From: Acidobacteriota bacterium
Lineage (GTDB): Bacteria > Acidobacteriota > Vicinamibacteria > Marinacidobacterales > Marinacidobacteraceae
Assembly: GCA_022822745.1 (NCBI GenBank)
Contig: JAJEAO010000008.1
Location: forward strand, 1 to 64,000
DNA: 64,000 bases
Direction of reading: 5' to 3'
A program made the translations under genes and the position numbers. This document shows positions 8,325-18,513 of this stretch, piece by piece. Under the pieces are notes generated by a model that was not told where the DNA came from, did not search any database, and saw only the letters and a list, made by a program, of their open reading frames with translations. Every line of letters starts with the position of its first letter. The first letter of the stretch is position 1.

Positions 8325-9302
8325 CTAGTGCAGCTGCGGGCCAACCAACACGTGCTTGGCAACAAGCTTCTCCTCCCCTTTCTCGTCCCGAGAAGTGATC
8401 TCCACGTCATATCTGACACCGGGTTTCAGGCCCGCGAAGGAGCAAGTGTTCAAGGGTGTTGCGAATCCAAGGCTCCAATCCTCTTGTCCCTGCTCGCGAA
8501 TCCGCACGATTGACGTGGCAGTGGGCTTCCAACGTGCCTCGATGATTCGGCCCCTCTTGTCGGGAAGGGACACTTGAACGGTCTCGCCTGTCCACTCAAG
8601 TTTGGGTCCCGTGCCTGGCGGGAAACTCTCCGGTAGCGAGTGGCCCGTTACGCGCCGATACTTCAAGCCCAATCTGGGAGCCAGAACATCCGCAAGGATA
8701 CAATCCACCACTTCAAGGGATCGAAACGGCATCAACACCGTCGCAAAGAAGGCTGTGGACGGATATGCGTACTGACCGTGACTTTCCCGAAGCAATCCTG
8801 CTGATTGCCAGTAGTTCAGGTTCTGTCGAAAGGGACTAGAACCCGTGCCCGGGCCGAAATCAGGGAACTGAGAGCTATCTCCCTCCTGGAATTCGAACTC
8901 GTGGGTGCTGACGTTCGTGTATACCGTGTCCAAGTCCTTGCGTACGTTATCCGGAAGTGCGTCGTAAAGCGCATCCAGACCCGCTCGTTCCCCCTCAGGC
9001 GACGTTGGGCGGCTGCCCGGCACGAGGTCGGCTAGGAGCCGGAACGCATGCTCGTACGCATAACCGAGGTTTGTCGAGGCAATACAGCACGAAGACACAA
9101 GCTGGGCAGAGTCGGCTGGAGTCAGTCGCTGCATTTTTCGAGCCAGTTCGTTTGGCGGGAGGAGTTGGCCGGTGGAATCCGTGCCGGGCGAAATGTGCGT
9201 CCGCAGTTCCCGAAATACGGGTTGGTCCAGCGCGTCGTCCGCAGCGAGGAGGAATGAGCGCACCATGGAGAACCGGCGCAGTTGCAGTGGACTAACGGCC
9301 AT
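8325..9302 (-). CDS. Hypothetical protein with fibronectin-III-like C-terminus
   Basis: 325 aa. The N-terminal 230 residues are mainly helical and contain a winged-helix-like stretch (NYWQSAGLLRESHGQYAYPS) but no known domain. The C-terminal 95 residues show a beta-sandwich pattern (PKLEWTGETVQVSLPD, IIEARWKPTATSIVRI, FAGLKPGVRYDVEITS) typical of fibronectin type III repeats, including the L-x-P-G-x-x-Y turn. It is first in the three-gene operon. With decayed elements on both sides, an accessory or defence role is possible but unproven. Confidence 0.55.
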   Translation of the reverse strand: MAVSPLQLRRFSMVRSFLLAADDALDQPVFRELRTHISPGTDSTGQLLPPNELARKMQRLTPADSAQLVSSCCIASTNLGYAYEHAFRLLADLVPGSRPTSPEGERAGLDALYDALPDNVRKDLDTVYTNVSTHEFEFQEGDSSQFPDFGPGTGSSPFRQNLNYWQSAGLLRESHGQYAYPSTAFFATVLMPFRSLEVVDCILADVLAPRLGLKYRRVTGHSLPESFPPGTGPKLEWTGETVQVSLPDKRGRIIEARWKPTATSIVRIREQGQEDWSLGFATPLNTCSFAGLKPGVRYDVEITSRDEKGEEKLVAKHVLVGPQLH

Positions 9303-9421
9303 GCTCTATCCAGTGTGCCTCCCGGCTGGTACGTCTCTGGCCTCCCGGTGTACCGTGGTTGGCGCGGTCAACATGTGGTGCGAGAAGGGGTTCATTGCGT
9401 GAAAGGAAGCCGATACCGGCA

Positions 9422-10261
9422 TCATAGACGACCCTCACCAGGAAGTGCCACCTGATGTCCGGGCCCTATACATTTGGCAATCGGGCATGGGAATAAGGCG
9501 GTCCGGGACCGGAGGGTAGAGGAGGAGGGCTGCCCGGCCGGCTCCAACCCCACGGGACGGGGCATGGGGGCCAATCGGGGGCGACTGCGAGATCGCGGGG
9601 CGAGCACGGCGATCGGCACCGGCCCGTCCAGCGCCTGACCATTATAACGGCGGAGCCACCGGGCGAGCTTGCGGTTGAAGTCAGTGAGCCCCCCCTCGTC
9701 CGACCACCGCAGGTTCTCGTGGCGACGCAGGAACTCCTCCTGCACGGCGCGGTTGAAGCGCTCCACACGGGCGTTCATCTTCGGCGACCGGGGGTACGTG
9801 GAGTAGCGATGGAGGTCGTGCGCGTTCGCCGGCTGCCGAAAGAGCCCCTCGAACGCCGAGCCGTTGTCGGAGAGCAGGCACCGGGTCGTTTCCGGGAAGA
9901 CCTCGACGAAGACGTGGAGGAAGGCCGCCCACCACTTCGAGATGATCCCGGGGGCGGCCACGGCCACGGCGGGTGCGGACGCGGTGGGGTCGGGCGGAAC
10001 TGGGCTCCACGCCGGCGGGGCCGCGCTCACGATAAGCCTTGCCCCGTCGCTCGAGGGTGCGGCGGCTCTTGCCTGAGTGCTCGACGGTGGTGTCGAGGCC
10101 GTGGCTGTCCCGGAACTGGAGCGCGTCCAGTCAGAGCCGGGCAGTCTTCGGTCGTGTCGGTCCACCTCGCGGCGATCTTCGCAACGCGGAGCCACCGGGA
10201 GGGCAGACGGAGCACCTTCATCGCCCGCGCTCCGGCGTGATCGCCGCACCGCCAAGCCCAA
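9422..10261 (-). pseudogene. rve-type (IS481/IS3-like) transposase remnant
   Basis: The recognisable core, about 9990 down to 9570, contains LLSDNGSAFEGLF, TYPRSPKMNARVERFNRAVQ and FNRKLARWLRRYN. These are the second Asp, the Glu region and the C-terminal part of a retroviral-integrase-fold transposase. Sequence before and after the core is low-complexity Pro/Ser/Arg with no first catalytic Asp in frame, and pieces of the N-terminus appear in another frame. It is therefore degraded. It separates the unknown operon from the large defence cassette. Confidence 0.6.
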
Positions 10262-10379
10262 TGAGCCCGTGGCACCCCCCCTACTTTGGTCGCAGATCGG
10301 GGCTGTGTCCTCCCTCGTTGCGGCTGCGCGCGTACCCTACAGACGGCAATGCGGGCAGCATCTCATACGATGGAGTCAT

Positions 10380-10399
10380 AGATTTCACATGTGATATCT
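10380..10399. promoter_or_regulatory. Palindromic operator upstream of HTH-helicase gene
   Basis: A 20-bp near-perfect palindrome (AGATTTCACATGTGATATCT, core TCACATGTGA) lies 42 bp before the ATG at 10441, in an AT-richer patch. A TAGAAT-like -10 lies between it and the gene. Because the gene encodes its own N-terminal helix-turn-helix, autoregulation through this site is a reasonable inference. Confidence 0.45.
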
Positions 10400-10440
10400 A
10401 CGCGACATTCTGAGCAGAGACCGTGTGATAGAATCCACCC

Positions 10441-13400
10441 ATGCGCGCCTCCTCTCGCCCCGACGCCGATGTCGCGGGCCGAATTCGTCGCCTGAGGAGC
10501 GGTCTCTGCTTCACGCAGAGTCAGCTTGCCGATGCGATGGGGGTTTCGCTCCTGACGATCCACCGCTGGGAGTCCCGGAAGTCGAAGCCGCGGGTGGCCG
10601 CCTTGCGCCGCGTCGCCGAACTCGAGGAGCGGTTGGCGCTGGCAGATCCTTCCAAGCCGCGCGCCGCGGTTCTCGGTCCGCCGCCGCTCGATTTCGCCGG
10701 GAATCCGGATGCGATTTCCGCCTTCGCCGAAGCCACCTTCCTGGTCCACGGCCACGAGTTCAATCCGGCCTTCGCCATCGAGACGTCGCGGATCGATCCC
10801 CTCCCGCACCAGCGGATCGCCGTGTACGAACGGATGCTGAGCCAGGACCCCATCCGCTTTCTGCTGGCGGACGACGCCGGCGCCGGCAAGACGATCATGA
10901 CCGGCCTGCTGGTGCGGGAGCTTCTCTCGCGGAGGCGGATCGCACGGGTTCTGGTCGTTCCCCCTGCTGGCCTCGTGGGGAACTGGGAACGGGAGCTGCG
11001 CTCCCTCTTTCGCCTGCGGTTCCGGATCTACGAGTCCGGGGCGGGTTCCGCGAACGCGTTCGTCGGCACGGATGGGGATCTCGTGATCGTGTCGGTGGAC
11101 ACCCTCCGCGGTGATGGCGCCTTCCGGCTCCTGTGCGAACCGGATGTGGCCCCCTACGACCTCGTGGTCTTCGACGAAGCGCACAAGCTCGGCGTGAACC
11201 AGACCGGAACTCGCATCCGGAAGACGCTGCGCTATCGGCTCGCCGAAGGGCTGGCCGGTTGCGCTCGCCCCCAAAGCCCGTTCGCCCGTCTGCCCTGGTC
11301 AGCCAGGCACCTCCTTCTCCTGACCGCGACTCCGCACATGGGCCGGGACACGCCGTACCACGCCCTGTGGCGCCTTCTCGACCCACGGGCGTTCGCCGCT
11401 GGCGAAGCCGTGCGGCGGCTCTCCCGGTCCGCCCGCCAGCGGCACTTCCTCCGGCGCACCAAGGAGGAGATGGTCACGCTGGAGGGCGAACCCCTCTACG
11501 TCACGCGCCACTGCGACACCCTGGGTTTCAGGCTGAGCCCGGGGGAGCGGGATCTCTACGACCGGACAACCGCCTATCTCGGGGAGTTCTACGGACGCGC
11601 GCTCTCGAATCAGCCAGCGGTCGAGCTGGCGAAGAGCGTGTTCCAGCGCCGGCTCGTCAGTTCCACCTGGGCCCTTCTGCGCTCGTTCGAGCGGCGCATC
11701 GCAAAGCTCCGAGCCACGGTCGAGGCCATCGAGTCGGGCGAACAGGATCTCAGAACCCTGGCAAACCAGGCCGGTCTGCCGCGCGAGGACTTCTTCGAGA
11801 CGCATGGCGCCGACGAGGAGAGCAGCGCGACGGACCGGGAAGAGAACGAGATCTACGAAGATGCCGTCCTGGGCGCGGTCGCCGCCGTGGCGATCGAGGA
11901 TCTCCATCGGGAGATCGGCATCCTCCGGGGTCTCCGAAGCGATGCCCGCCGCCTCTTGCGCGCGGGCGACGAATCCAAGTTCACCGAGCTCCGACAAGTC
12001 CTGGAAGGCCGTCGGTACGGCAAAGACAAATGGCTCGTCTTCAGCGAGCACAGGGACACGGTGGACTACCTGGTGCGGCGGCTCGAGGGGCTGGGCTACT
12101 CCGGCCGCGTGGCGCAGATCCACGGTGGCATGGACTGGGTCGAGCGGGAGCAGCAGACGGAGGAGTTCCGCCGTGAGCAGGGCGCCCGCTTCCTGATTGC
12201 CACGGACGCGGCGGGAGAAGGGATCAACCTCCAGTTCTGCCACCTGATGGTCAACTACGACATTCCGTGGAATCCGGCGCGGCTGGAACAGCGGATGGGG
12301 CGCATCCACCGCTACGGCCAGCGCCACGACGTGCGCATCGTGAATCTGGTCTCGAAGGGCACGCGGGAAGGGCGGGTGCTCCGGGTGCTCCTCAGGAAAC
12401 TGGATGTGATCCGCAGGAGGCTCTCGTCGGACAAGGTCTTCGACGTGATCGGCCGCCTCCTCGAGAACCGCTCACTATCCGAGTACATGCGGGAAGGTGG
12501 ACGGAGGCGTCTCGAGGCTGCGTTCAACGAGCACACAGTGCGCGCCATGAGCGGGCGGGAGGCAGCAGTCTATGGTCGTTCCGACGACCTCGGGGCCCGT
12601 CTTCCCGCCATGCGGTCGGAGATCGAACGGGAGCAGTACGTCCGGATGCTCCCGGCCTACGTGCGGCGCTTCGTCGAACGGAGCGCGCCGCTCCTCGGGC
12701 TGGAAGTGCGCGGGGATCTGGACGCCCCCTTCTCGTTCACTCCGGGGCGCCCCGGCGCCCTGACGCCGCTCCTGCCCGTTCTCGAACCACTGAATTCGCG
12801 GGATCGCGAGCGGCTGTCCGTCCGTCGCTTGCCCGGCGGGGAGCCCGGCGTATGGCTCCATCCGGGCGAGCCTGTCTTCGATGTCCTCGCCGCCACGGCC
12901 CGTGAGCGCTTCTCCCGGGACGCCCAGCGCGGCGCCATCTTCAGCGACCCTCGCGCAGAGCACGCCTACCTCTTCTATCTCGGGCTGGTGTCCGTCGAGA
13001 CGGAAGCGCCGCCGAGGCATGGCATTCTCGATGGAGATCCTCGTGGCCGGCTCGTGGAGCGGCGATTGGTCGGGCTGCGGCAGGCTGACGACGGCGCGTT
13101 GACGGAGGAGCCGGTCGAGCGGATGTTGCTCCTACACGGCGCACCGGGCGCGGCGCCGGGGGCGATTCCACTCGCGGCTCGAGCTCTCGTGATGCGGGCC
13201 GCAGCCCAGCGTCAGCTCGAAGGGATCGGAGATCGCCTTGCGGAGGCGCATCGCGATGGGCTTCGCCGCCTGGTGGCGGATCGCCAGCGCCGGACCGCCA
13301 CCGGGATGGACCTGCGGCTCGCAGAACTCGCTCGCCGTCGCCGGACACTTCGGGACAGGAAGGAACCGGACATGGAGGCCCTGCGAGCGATCGGCGAGGA

Positions 13401-14085
13401 GCAGGCCCGCATTGTCAGCGAGAGATCCCGGGTCGCTCGTGAAGTCGCAGCCGCCCCCGGCCGCGTCCGCCGAGGAGACATCGAGATTGTCGCCAGCGTG
13501 CTCGTCATTCCGCCGGGAGACGGGAACGATGCGGAGCGACACGACGAGCGGGTCGAAGAGATGGCCGTGCGCATCGCCTCGGGATGGGAGCGCGACCGGG
13601 GCGCCCGTGTCGAGGATGTCTCCACGCCCGCGAAAGCCCGGGCGCATGGCCTCCGCCCGTGGCCGGGTTTCGACCTGCGTTCCCAGCGTCCCGATGGCGA
13701 GACACGGAACATCGAGGTGAAGGGCCGCGTGGGCCGCGGAAGCATCCAGATCGAGACCAACGAGTGGAAGCAGGCGGTCCAGCTCGGAAAGTCCTACTGG
13801 ATCTATGTCGTCCTCGACTGCGGCACATCGCATCCGACGCTGGTCCGAGTCCAGGATCCGTGGAAGAACCTCTTCGCGAGAGAACGTTCCACAACGGCGT
13901 TCACGATCCCCGCCGCATCGCTCTTTCGCGTCGCCGAGCCCGACGACGCGGCGGCGCTCCTCAGTGACACAGCTGTCCAACGGGCCGGACCTCACAAGGA
14001 ACCACGACGCTCGCTCCGACACCGCCGGACAAACCGAACCAAGGCGACGGCGAGCACCGCCGGCCTCGATTCTCGCGACGGATAG
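10441..14085 (+). CDS. HTH-SNF2 helicase-DUF3883 fusion, defence-associated
   Basis: 1214 aa. Residues about 10-60 form an Xre-like helix-turn-helix (FTQSQLADAMGVSLLTIHRW). Residues 115-700 are an SF2/SNF2 helicase core: Walker A DDAGAGKT near 143-150, DEAH box (FDEAHKLG) near 243, LLTATPHMG near 298, and C-terminal lobe motifs VFSEHRDT (about 532), TDAAGEGINLQF (about 587) and QRMGRIHRYGQ (about 620). Near residue 1090 NIEVKGR matches a DUF3883-type nuclease-like fold. SNF2-DUF3883 proteins occur in DISARM (DrmD-like) and related systems. An Xre domain at the N-terminus is not usual for them. It is the first gene of a 13-kb same-strand cassette. Confidence 0.85.
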   Translation: MRASSRPDADVAGRIRRLRSGLCFTQSQLADAMGVSLLTIHRWESRKSKPRVAALRRVAELEERLALADPSKPRAAVLGPPPLDFAGNPDAISAFAEATFLVHGHEFNPAFAIETSRIDPLPHQRIAVYERMLSQDPIRFLLADDAGAGKTIMTGLLVRELLSRRRIARVLVVPPAGLVGNWERELRSLFRLRFRIYESGAGSANAFVGTDGDLVIVSVDTLRGDGAFRLLCEPDVAPYDLVVFDEAHKLGVNQTGTRIRKTLRYRLAEGLAGCARPQSPFARLPWSARHLLLLTATPHMGRDTPYHALWRLLDPRAFAAGEAVRRLSRSARQRHFLRRTKEEMVTLEGEPLYVTRHCDTLGFRLSPGERDLYDRTTAYLGEFYGRALSNQPAVELAKSVFQRRLVSSTWALLRSFERRIAKLRATVEAIESGEQDLRTLANQAGLPREDFFETHGADEESSATDREENEIYEDAVLGAVAAVAIEDLHREIGILRGLRSDARRLLRAGDESKFTELRQVLEGRRYGKDKWLVFSEHRDTVDYLVRRLEGLGYSGRVAQIHGGMDWVEREQQTEEFRREQGARFLIATDAAGEGINLQFCHLMVNYDIPWNPARLEQRMGRIHRYGQRHDVRIVNLVSKGTREGRVLRVLLRKLDVIRRRLSSDKVFDVIGRLLENRSLSEYMREGGRRRLEAAFNEHTVRAMSGREAAVYGRSDDLGARLPAMRSEIEREQYVRMLPAYVRRFVERSAPLLGLEVRGDLDAPFSFTPGRPGALTPLLPVLEPLNSRDRERLSVRRLPGGEPGVWLHPGEPVFDVLAATARERFSRDAQRGAIFSDPRAEHAYLFYLGLVSVETEAPPRHGILDGDPRGRLVERRLVGLRQADDGALTEEPVERMLLLHGAPGAAPGAIPLAARALVMRAAAQRQLEGIGDRLAEAHRDGLRRLVADRQRRTATGMDLRLAELARRRRTLRDRKEPDMEALRAIGEEQARIVSERSRVAREVAAAPGRVRRGDIEIVASVLVIPPGDGNDAERHDERVEEMAVRIASGWERDRGARVEDVSTPAKARAHGLRPWPGFDLRSQRPDGETRNIEVKGRVGRGSIQIETNEWKQAVQLGKSYWIYVVLDCGTSHPTLVRVQDPWKNLFARERSTTAFTIPAASLFRVAEPDDAAALLSDTAVQRAGPHKEPRRSLRHRRTNRTKATASTAGLDSRDG

Positions 14086-14099
14086 AACTCAACACCTAG

Positions 14100-14396
14100 A
14101 TGATGACTGACGCCATTCTTTCCCTCGTGACCCCACTTGCGGGGTTCATCTTCTGGTATTGGAAGTACCGCCGGCGGGTGCGCTGGACGGAAGTCGAAGT
14201 GCGCTGGAGCCGAGGGGAACCTTGGTACGTCGGCAAGAGTCGGCGCCGACGGTTCACGATCGTGTGCGGTGAGAACGCGGATGCGTCCATTCCGTGGTTC
14301 GTGCTGAAGGAGGACGAGCGTCGTCTCGCTCGTGGCTCCATCGCCGAACTCATGGATGTTGCGGAACGGGTGAACCGGACGCGGACGAACGTGTAG
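14100..14396 (+). CDS. Small single-pass membrane protein in defence cassette
   Basis: 98 aa with an N-terminal transmembrane helix (about residues 5-21: ILSLVTPLAGFIFWYW) followed by a basic stretch and a soluble domain (RFTIVCGENADASIPWFV). Two start codons (14100, 14103) are possible. It lies 14 bp after the helicase stop and before the protease gene, so it could tether cassette components to the inner membrane. No family recognised. Confidence 0.55.
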   Translation: MMTDAILSLVTPLAGFIFWYWKYRRRVRWTEVEVRWSRGEPWYVGKSRRRRFTIVCGENADASIPWFVLKEDERRLARGSIAELMDVAERVNRTRTNV

Positions 14397-14578
14397 ACAC
14401 TCTTCAGGGGAATATGCGCAATACTTGACATGACTCTCACGCCCCCCGTTCACGGCACTTTTTCGAGAGCAGGTAGAAGTTATGGTCGTATTCACTCAAT
14501 TCGGGTGCCGAAAGCACTCGGGAGTATCACTTCATTCTGGAAGCACACATAATCGCGCACAGCGCAAGGAGAGCCAGT

Positions 14579-15259
14579 ATGGTTGTTTCTTCCAACATCC
14601 TCCAAAGAGTATTCCTTCTCGCGTATGAAGGACAGATCGGAACCTGCTTTGCCGTAGATGTCGATGCGCGCCAGTATATCGTTACGGCGACGCACATGAT
14701 GGCGAATCTTCAGGAACGCGGAACGGTTAGCCTAGCGACGGAGAGCGGTACACGGGAGATTTCAGTTCGCTTGGTTGGTCACTGCGCACCGCCGGCTGAC
14801 ATCTCTGTCTTGGCTCCGGAGCGCTCGTTGATATACGCTCCTCCCATTCAAGTGTCGGACGACGGCATGTTCCTCAGTGAGGATGTCTTCTTTCTCGGAT
14901 TTCCGCATGGTTGGCGTATGGCAACTGGCGCGATCAACAACGGATTCCCCCTGCCACTCGTGAAGAAGGGAATCGTCGCGGGTTTCGGATTCACTGATGG
15001 AACCATACTTCTGGATGGCCACAACAACCCAGGCTTCTCCGGAGGGCCAGTCGTATCGGAACAACTCTCGCAGCAGGCCGGGATGCCTGTCATCATCGGC
15101 GTTGTGTCGGGTTTCCGCTGCGCGGCCGAGCCAGTCATTGCCAATGGTCAGCAGATGGCTCTGCCATGGAAGCAGAACACGGGGATCATGGTTGCTGGAT
15201 TCGCTAGTAGAGCGTTGGACGTGATTCGAGCCAATCCGATCGGCGCACCGCTGAAGTGA
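14579..15259 (+). CDS. Trypsin-like serine protease in defence cassette
   Basis: 226 aa with a well-placed ribosome-binding site (aaggaga). It has the chymotrypsin-fold catalytic triad in order: His39 in YIVTATHMM, Asp74 in PPADISVL and Ser154 in NPGFSGGPVV. There is no signal peptide, so the enzyme is cytosolic. Its end overlaps the methyltransferase start by 4 nt (GTGA), tying it into the operon. Proteases of this fold act as effectors in several bacterial immune systems; a role as effector or activator here is inference. The 180 bp upstream has lower GC and may hold an internal promoter. Confidence 0.8.
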   Translation: MVVSSNILQRVFLLAYEGQIGTCFAVDVDARQYIVTATHMMANLQERGTVSLATESGTREISVRLVGHCAPPADISVLAPERSLIYAPPIQVSDDGMFLSEDVFFLGFPHGWRMATGAINNGFPLPLVKKGIVAGFGFTDGTILLDGHNNPGFSGGPVVSEQLSQQAGMPVIIGVVSGFRCAAEPVIANGQQMALPWKQNTGIMVAGFASRALDVIRANPIGAPLK

Positions 15260-18200
15260 GAGGACTAGTGGCCGTGCGGGGAAGATACGGTGTGAGCCGG
15301 CGGTTCATTGAGGCGGGGTTTCCGCTCCGTGAGGCGTCGCTTGATTCGGTCCACGAGAAGAACGTGCGCCACGGGCACATTTCGACGCTCCACATCTGGC
15401 CGGCGCGGCGGCCGCTCGCAGCGTGCCGGGCAGCGCTGCTGGCGACGCTCCTGCCTGATCCGGGGACCGAGGACGGGAGGCGCGAACTGAGAAAACGGAT
15501 CGGCGGGGTCATCGAGGAAGTGCCGGGGGCGGGCGGACGGATGAAGCCGCAGACCGTCGGGGGCATCCTGCACTGGAAGCGAGAGGGAGACTCGGATCTC
15601 GGCGCATTCCGAAGGGAGATCCGGCAGGCGTTCGGGGGTCGGACGCCACGGGTCATGGATCCCTTCGCCGGCGGGGGCGCGATCCCCCTGGAGGCGATGC
15701 GGCTCGGTTGCGACGTGGTGGCGTCGGATCTGAACCCGGTGGCCTGGTTCATCCTGCGGTGCACACTGCACTATCCCCGGCTGGTCGGGAGCGAGACCCG
15801 GCCGCTCCCGGCGTTCGTCACGGACGACGCCGAGTTCCAGCAAGCGTTTCGAAAGGCGCATGGAATCCGGGCGCGTCAAGGCGGCAGGTCGCTGTTCACG
15901 GCGAGCGCGGAGGTGGACGCGGACTTTGCATGGCACCTGCGGGCGTGGGGGCGGCGCGTGCTCGCTCGGGCGCGGAAGCGCCTCGCGAGTCGCTACCCCA
16001 CCTACGCCGAGTTCGAGCCGGTGCGACGAAAGGGCCGGAGGCGCAGCGCCGTGGTCGAGCGACCGTTCACTCGTAGGGAACGCAGGTTCCTGGAGCCGGA
16101 CAGCGAGGGGCGGATCTCAGTCGAGGGGCTGAACGGCGAGTTCGACCGAGCCTACCTTGCGGACGACGCCAACCCGCGGTGGGTGGCCAAGCCTGTCGTC
16201 GCCGGTCTGTGGGCGCGGACGGCGCCGTGCGGAGGCTGTCGGGCGGAGGTTCCGCTCCTGAAGACCCGGTGGCTTTGCCGGACCTCCCGCAAGCGCATTC
16301 TTCTCACCTTGGAGCCTCGTCGTGACGCCAGCGGCGTGGAGTTCGGGCTCGCACAGGACGTGGCGCTCGGTGCGGGCAGCCCGGCGCAGCGGCGCGAGCA
16401 CGATAAGCGGATCGGCGGCGGGACGATGAATCGGAGCGGCGCGATGTGTCCGCTGTGTGGGGCCGTCATGACGATGAGCGATCTTCGAGCTCATGGTAAG
16501 GCGGGCCGTCTGGGCGAGCGGATGACTGCTGTCGTAGTGGACGGGCAGCAAGGCAAGGAGTATCGGCTCCCCACGCCGCGAGATCTCGATGCGTCACGGA
16601 TCGAGCGACAGGAGCTCGTGTCGCTCTTCGGGGGGATTCCCTTCGGTCCTCCGGACGAGGCCATCGACAGCGGTCGCCCTTCTCCGAACAGTCGTGGCGC
16701 CTCGGGTCTTCCCCGCTACGGATTCGATCGATGGAGCGCGGTGTACACGGACCGCCAGTTGTTGACGCTCGGAACTTTCGTCCATGAGATCCGGGGAGTG
16801 TCGAGCGATTTACGGGAGTATCCCGAGCCGTGGCGACAAGGTCTGTGCGCTCAGCTCGCGTTGACCGTGAGCCGACTCGCCGACCGAGGAAGTGCGCTTG
16901 CGACGTGGACGAACAGTCCCGAGAAGATCCGGAGCACTTTCGCTCGGTATGCGCTGCCCATGGTGTGGGACTTTGCGGAGTCGTGTCCCCTGACCGACAC
17001 GACGGGTGGATTCGGGCAGGCCGTCGAGTGGATCGCGCGGGTCGTGGAGCATACGACGACAGCCGCGGGCCCGGCGCCGGTCTCGGTGGAGAGGCTCTCG
17101 GCGACGGATCCCCTCCCCGATGGAGCGGATGTCATCTGCACCGATCCGCCTTACTACGACGCGATCCCCTATTCGGACCTCATGGACTTCTTCCACGTCT
17201 GGCTGAGGCGGACGATCCACGGACTGTCTCCGGAGGCCGACGCTGTGTTCGCTGACCCGCTGGGACCCAAGTGGGACCACGAACGCCGGGACGGAGAGCT
17301 GGTGGACCAGCCGAGTCGCTTTGGCAACGATCGGGAGGCGTCTCGGAGAGCGTACGAGGACGGAATGTTCCGCGTCTTCACGCGGTGCTTCGAATCGCTG
17401 CGTCCGGACGGCCGGCTTGTCGTTGTCTTCGCCAGCAAGCAGCACGCGGCCTGGGAGACGCTCGTGACATCGCTGATTCGGGCCGGCTTTCAGGTGGTCG
17501 CCTCGTGGCCGATCGAGACCGAAATGAAGACGAGAGTTGCGGGAGGAGCAAGGCTCTCGTCGTCGATCTGGCTGGTGGCCCGCAAGCGAACGAATCTGAC
17601 GCCGGGTTGGGACTCGCAGGTTCTCGAGGACATGCGGACCCGGATCACCGAGCGGCTGCGGGACTTCTGGGACGCCGGGATCCGCGGACCCGACTTCGTC
17701 TGGTCGGCGACGGGCCCGGCATTGGAGGCGTTCAGCCGGCATCCGGTCGTCCGGCGGCAGGACGCGCCCGGCGAGATCCTGAGCGTGCCCGAGTTTCTGC
17801 GCCATGTGCGTCGGAACGTCGTGGACTTCGCCGTCGGGCGGGTTCTGGGCGTGGGATCCGCGGGGCAGCACGAGCTCGACGATCTGACGACCTACTACCT
17901 GCTTCACCGGAGGGACTTCGGCCTGGCCGCTGCGCCTGCGGGCGCGGTGATCCTCTACTCACTCTCGTGCGGCCTGGCGGACGGCGATCTCACCGGGCGC
18001 CACGACCTGCTCGAGGTCGGAAAGGGGTCGTCGGCAGGAACGATGCGGCTCAAGTCATGGAGCCGCCGCAAGTCCCGCTCTCTCGGTGAGCCGGCGGCGA
18101 ATGGCGCCGCGCCCCCGCTGGTGGACTCGCTCCACAAGCTGATGCAACTCTGGAAGACCGGTGAGCAGAGCCGCGTGGACAGCTATCTGGGGGCGCGCGG

Positions 18201-18354
18201 GCTGTGGGACAACAGCCTCTTCGAGCGGGTCGTCCAGGCCGTGCTCGACCAGGCGCCCCCGGGTTCCGATGAGCGCTCGCTCCTGGAGTGGGTCCAGAAG
18301 CACCTGGGCGCGAAGGGGGGTCGCCGGGCGCCGCGATACGTCGGAAGGATCTGA
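15256..18354 (+). CDS. DUF1156 adenine-specific DNA methyltransferase
   Basis: 1032 aa, GTG start overlapping the protease stop (another GTG at 15268 is possible). The N-terminal segment FIEAGFPLREASLDSVHEKN followed by GHISTLHIWPARRP is the DUF1156 signature. The SAM-binding motif DPFAGGGAIPLEA sits near residue 135 and the catalytic DPPYYD motif near 630. The motif order and large insert, which includes two CxxC pairs likely to bind zinc, fit N6-adenine methyltransferases of this family. It probably marks host DNA so that the cassette spares it. A 159-bp gap precedes the DUF499 gene. Confidence 0.85.
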   Translation: MRGLVAVRGRYGVSRRFIEAGFPLREASLDSVHEKNVRHGHISTLHIWPARRPLAACRAALLATLLPDPGTEDGRRELRKRIGGVIEEVPGAGGRMKPQTVGGILHWKREGDSDLGAFRREIRQAFGGRTPRVMDPFAGGGAIPLEAMRLGCDVVASDLNPVAWFILRCTLHYPRLVGSETRPLPAFVTDDAEFQQAFRKAHGIRARQGGRSLFTASAEVDADFAWHLRAWGRRVLARARKRLASRYPTYAEFEPVRRKGRRRSAVVERPFTRRERRFLEPDSEGRISVEGLNGEFDRAYLADDANPRWVAKPVVAGLWARTAPCGGCRAEVPLLKTRWLCRTSRKRILLTLEPRRDASGVEFGLAQDVALGAGSPAQRREHDKRIGGGTMNRSGAMCPLCGAVMTMSDLRAHGKAGRLGERMTAVVVDGQQGKEYRLPTPRDLDASRIERQELVSLFGGIPFGPPDEAIDSGRPSPNSRGASGLPRYGFDRWSAVYTDRQLLTLGTFVHEIRGVSSDLREYPEPWRQGLCAQLALTVSRLADRGSALATWTNSPEKIRSTFARYALPMVWDFAESCPLTDTTGGFGQAVEWIARVVEHTTTAAGPAPVSVERLSATDPLPDGADVICTDPPYYDAIPYSDLMDFFHVWLRRTIHGLSPEADAVFADPLGPKWDHERRDGELVDQPSRFGNDREASRRAYEDGMFRVFTRCFESLRPDGRLVVVFASKQHAAWETLVTSLIRAGFQVVASWPIETEMKTRVAGGARLSSSIWLVARKRTNLTPGWDSQVLEDMRTRITERLRDFWDAGIRGPDFVWSATGPALEAFSRHPVVRRQDAPGEILSVPEFLRHVRRNVVDFAVGRVLGVGSAGQHELDDLTTYYLLHRRDFGLAAAPAGAVILYSLSCGLADGDLTGRHDLLEVGKGSSAGTMRLKSWSRRKSRSLGEPAANGAAPPLVDSLHKLMQLWKTGEQSRVDSYLGARGLWDNSLFERVVQAVLDQAPPGSDERSLLEWVQKHLGAKGGRRAPRYVGRI

Positions 18355-18513
18355 GTCGGCCGGGGTCCGCGGATCCGGACGCAGAGGCTCGCGCGGGAGC
18401 ACAGCGAGCCGCTCTGGCGCCGTCGGGGTGGGCATGCGGGTACGCTCCCCCGATCCAGCCCGGCATTCGCCGACCGGGATCGGTTCTCCTGAGGGGAGAC
18501 GACGGAGACGACC

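Noticed and set aside
9422..10261. Intact transposase gene on the minus strand
   Set aside because: Only the later half of the integrase core is recognisable; the first catalytic Asp and the N-terminal domain are missing from the frame.
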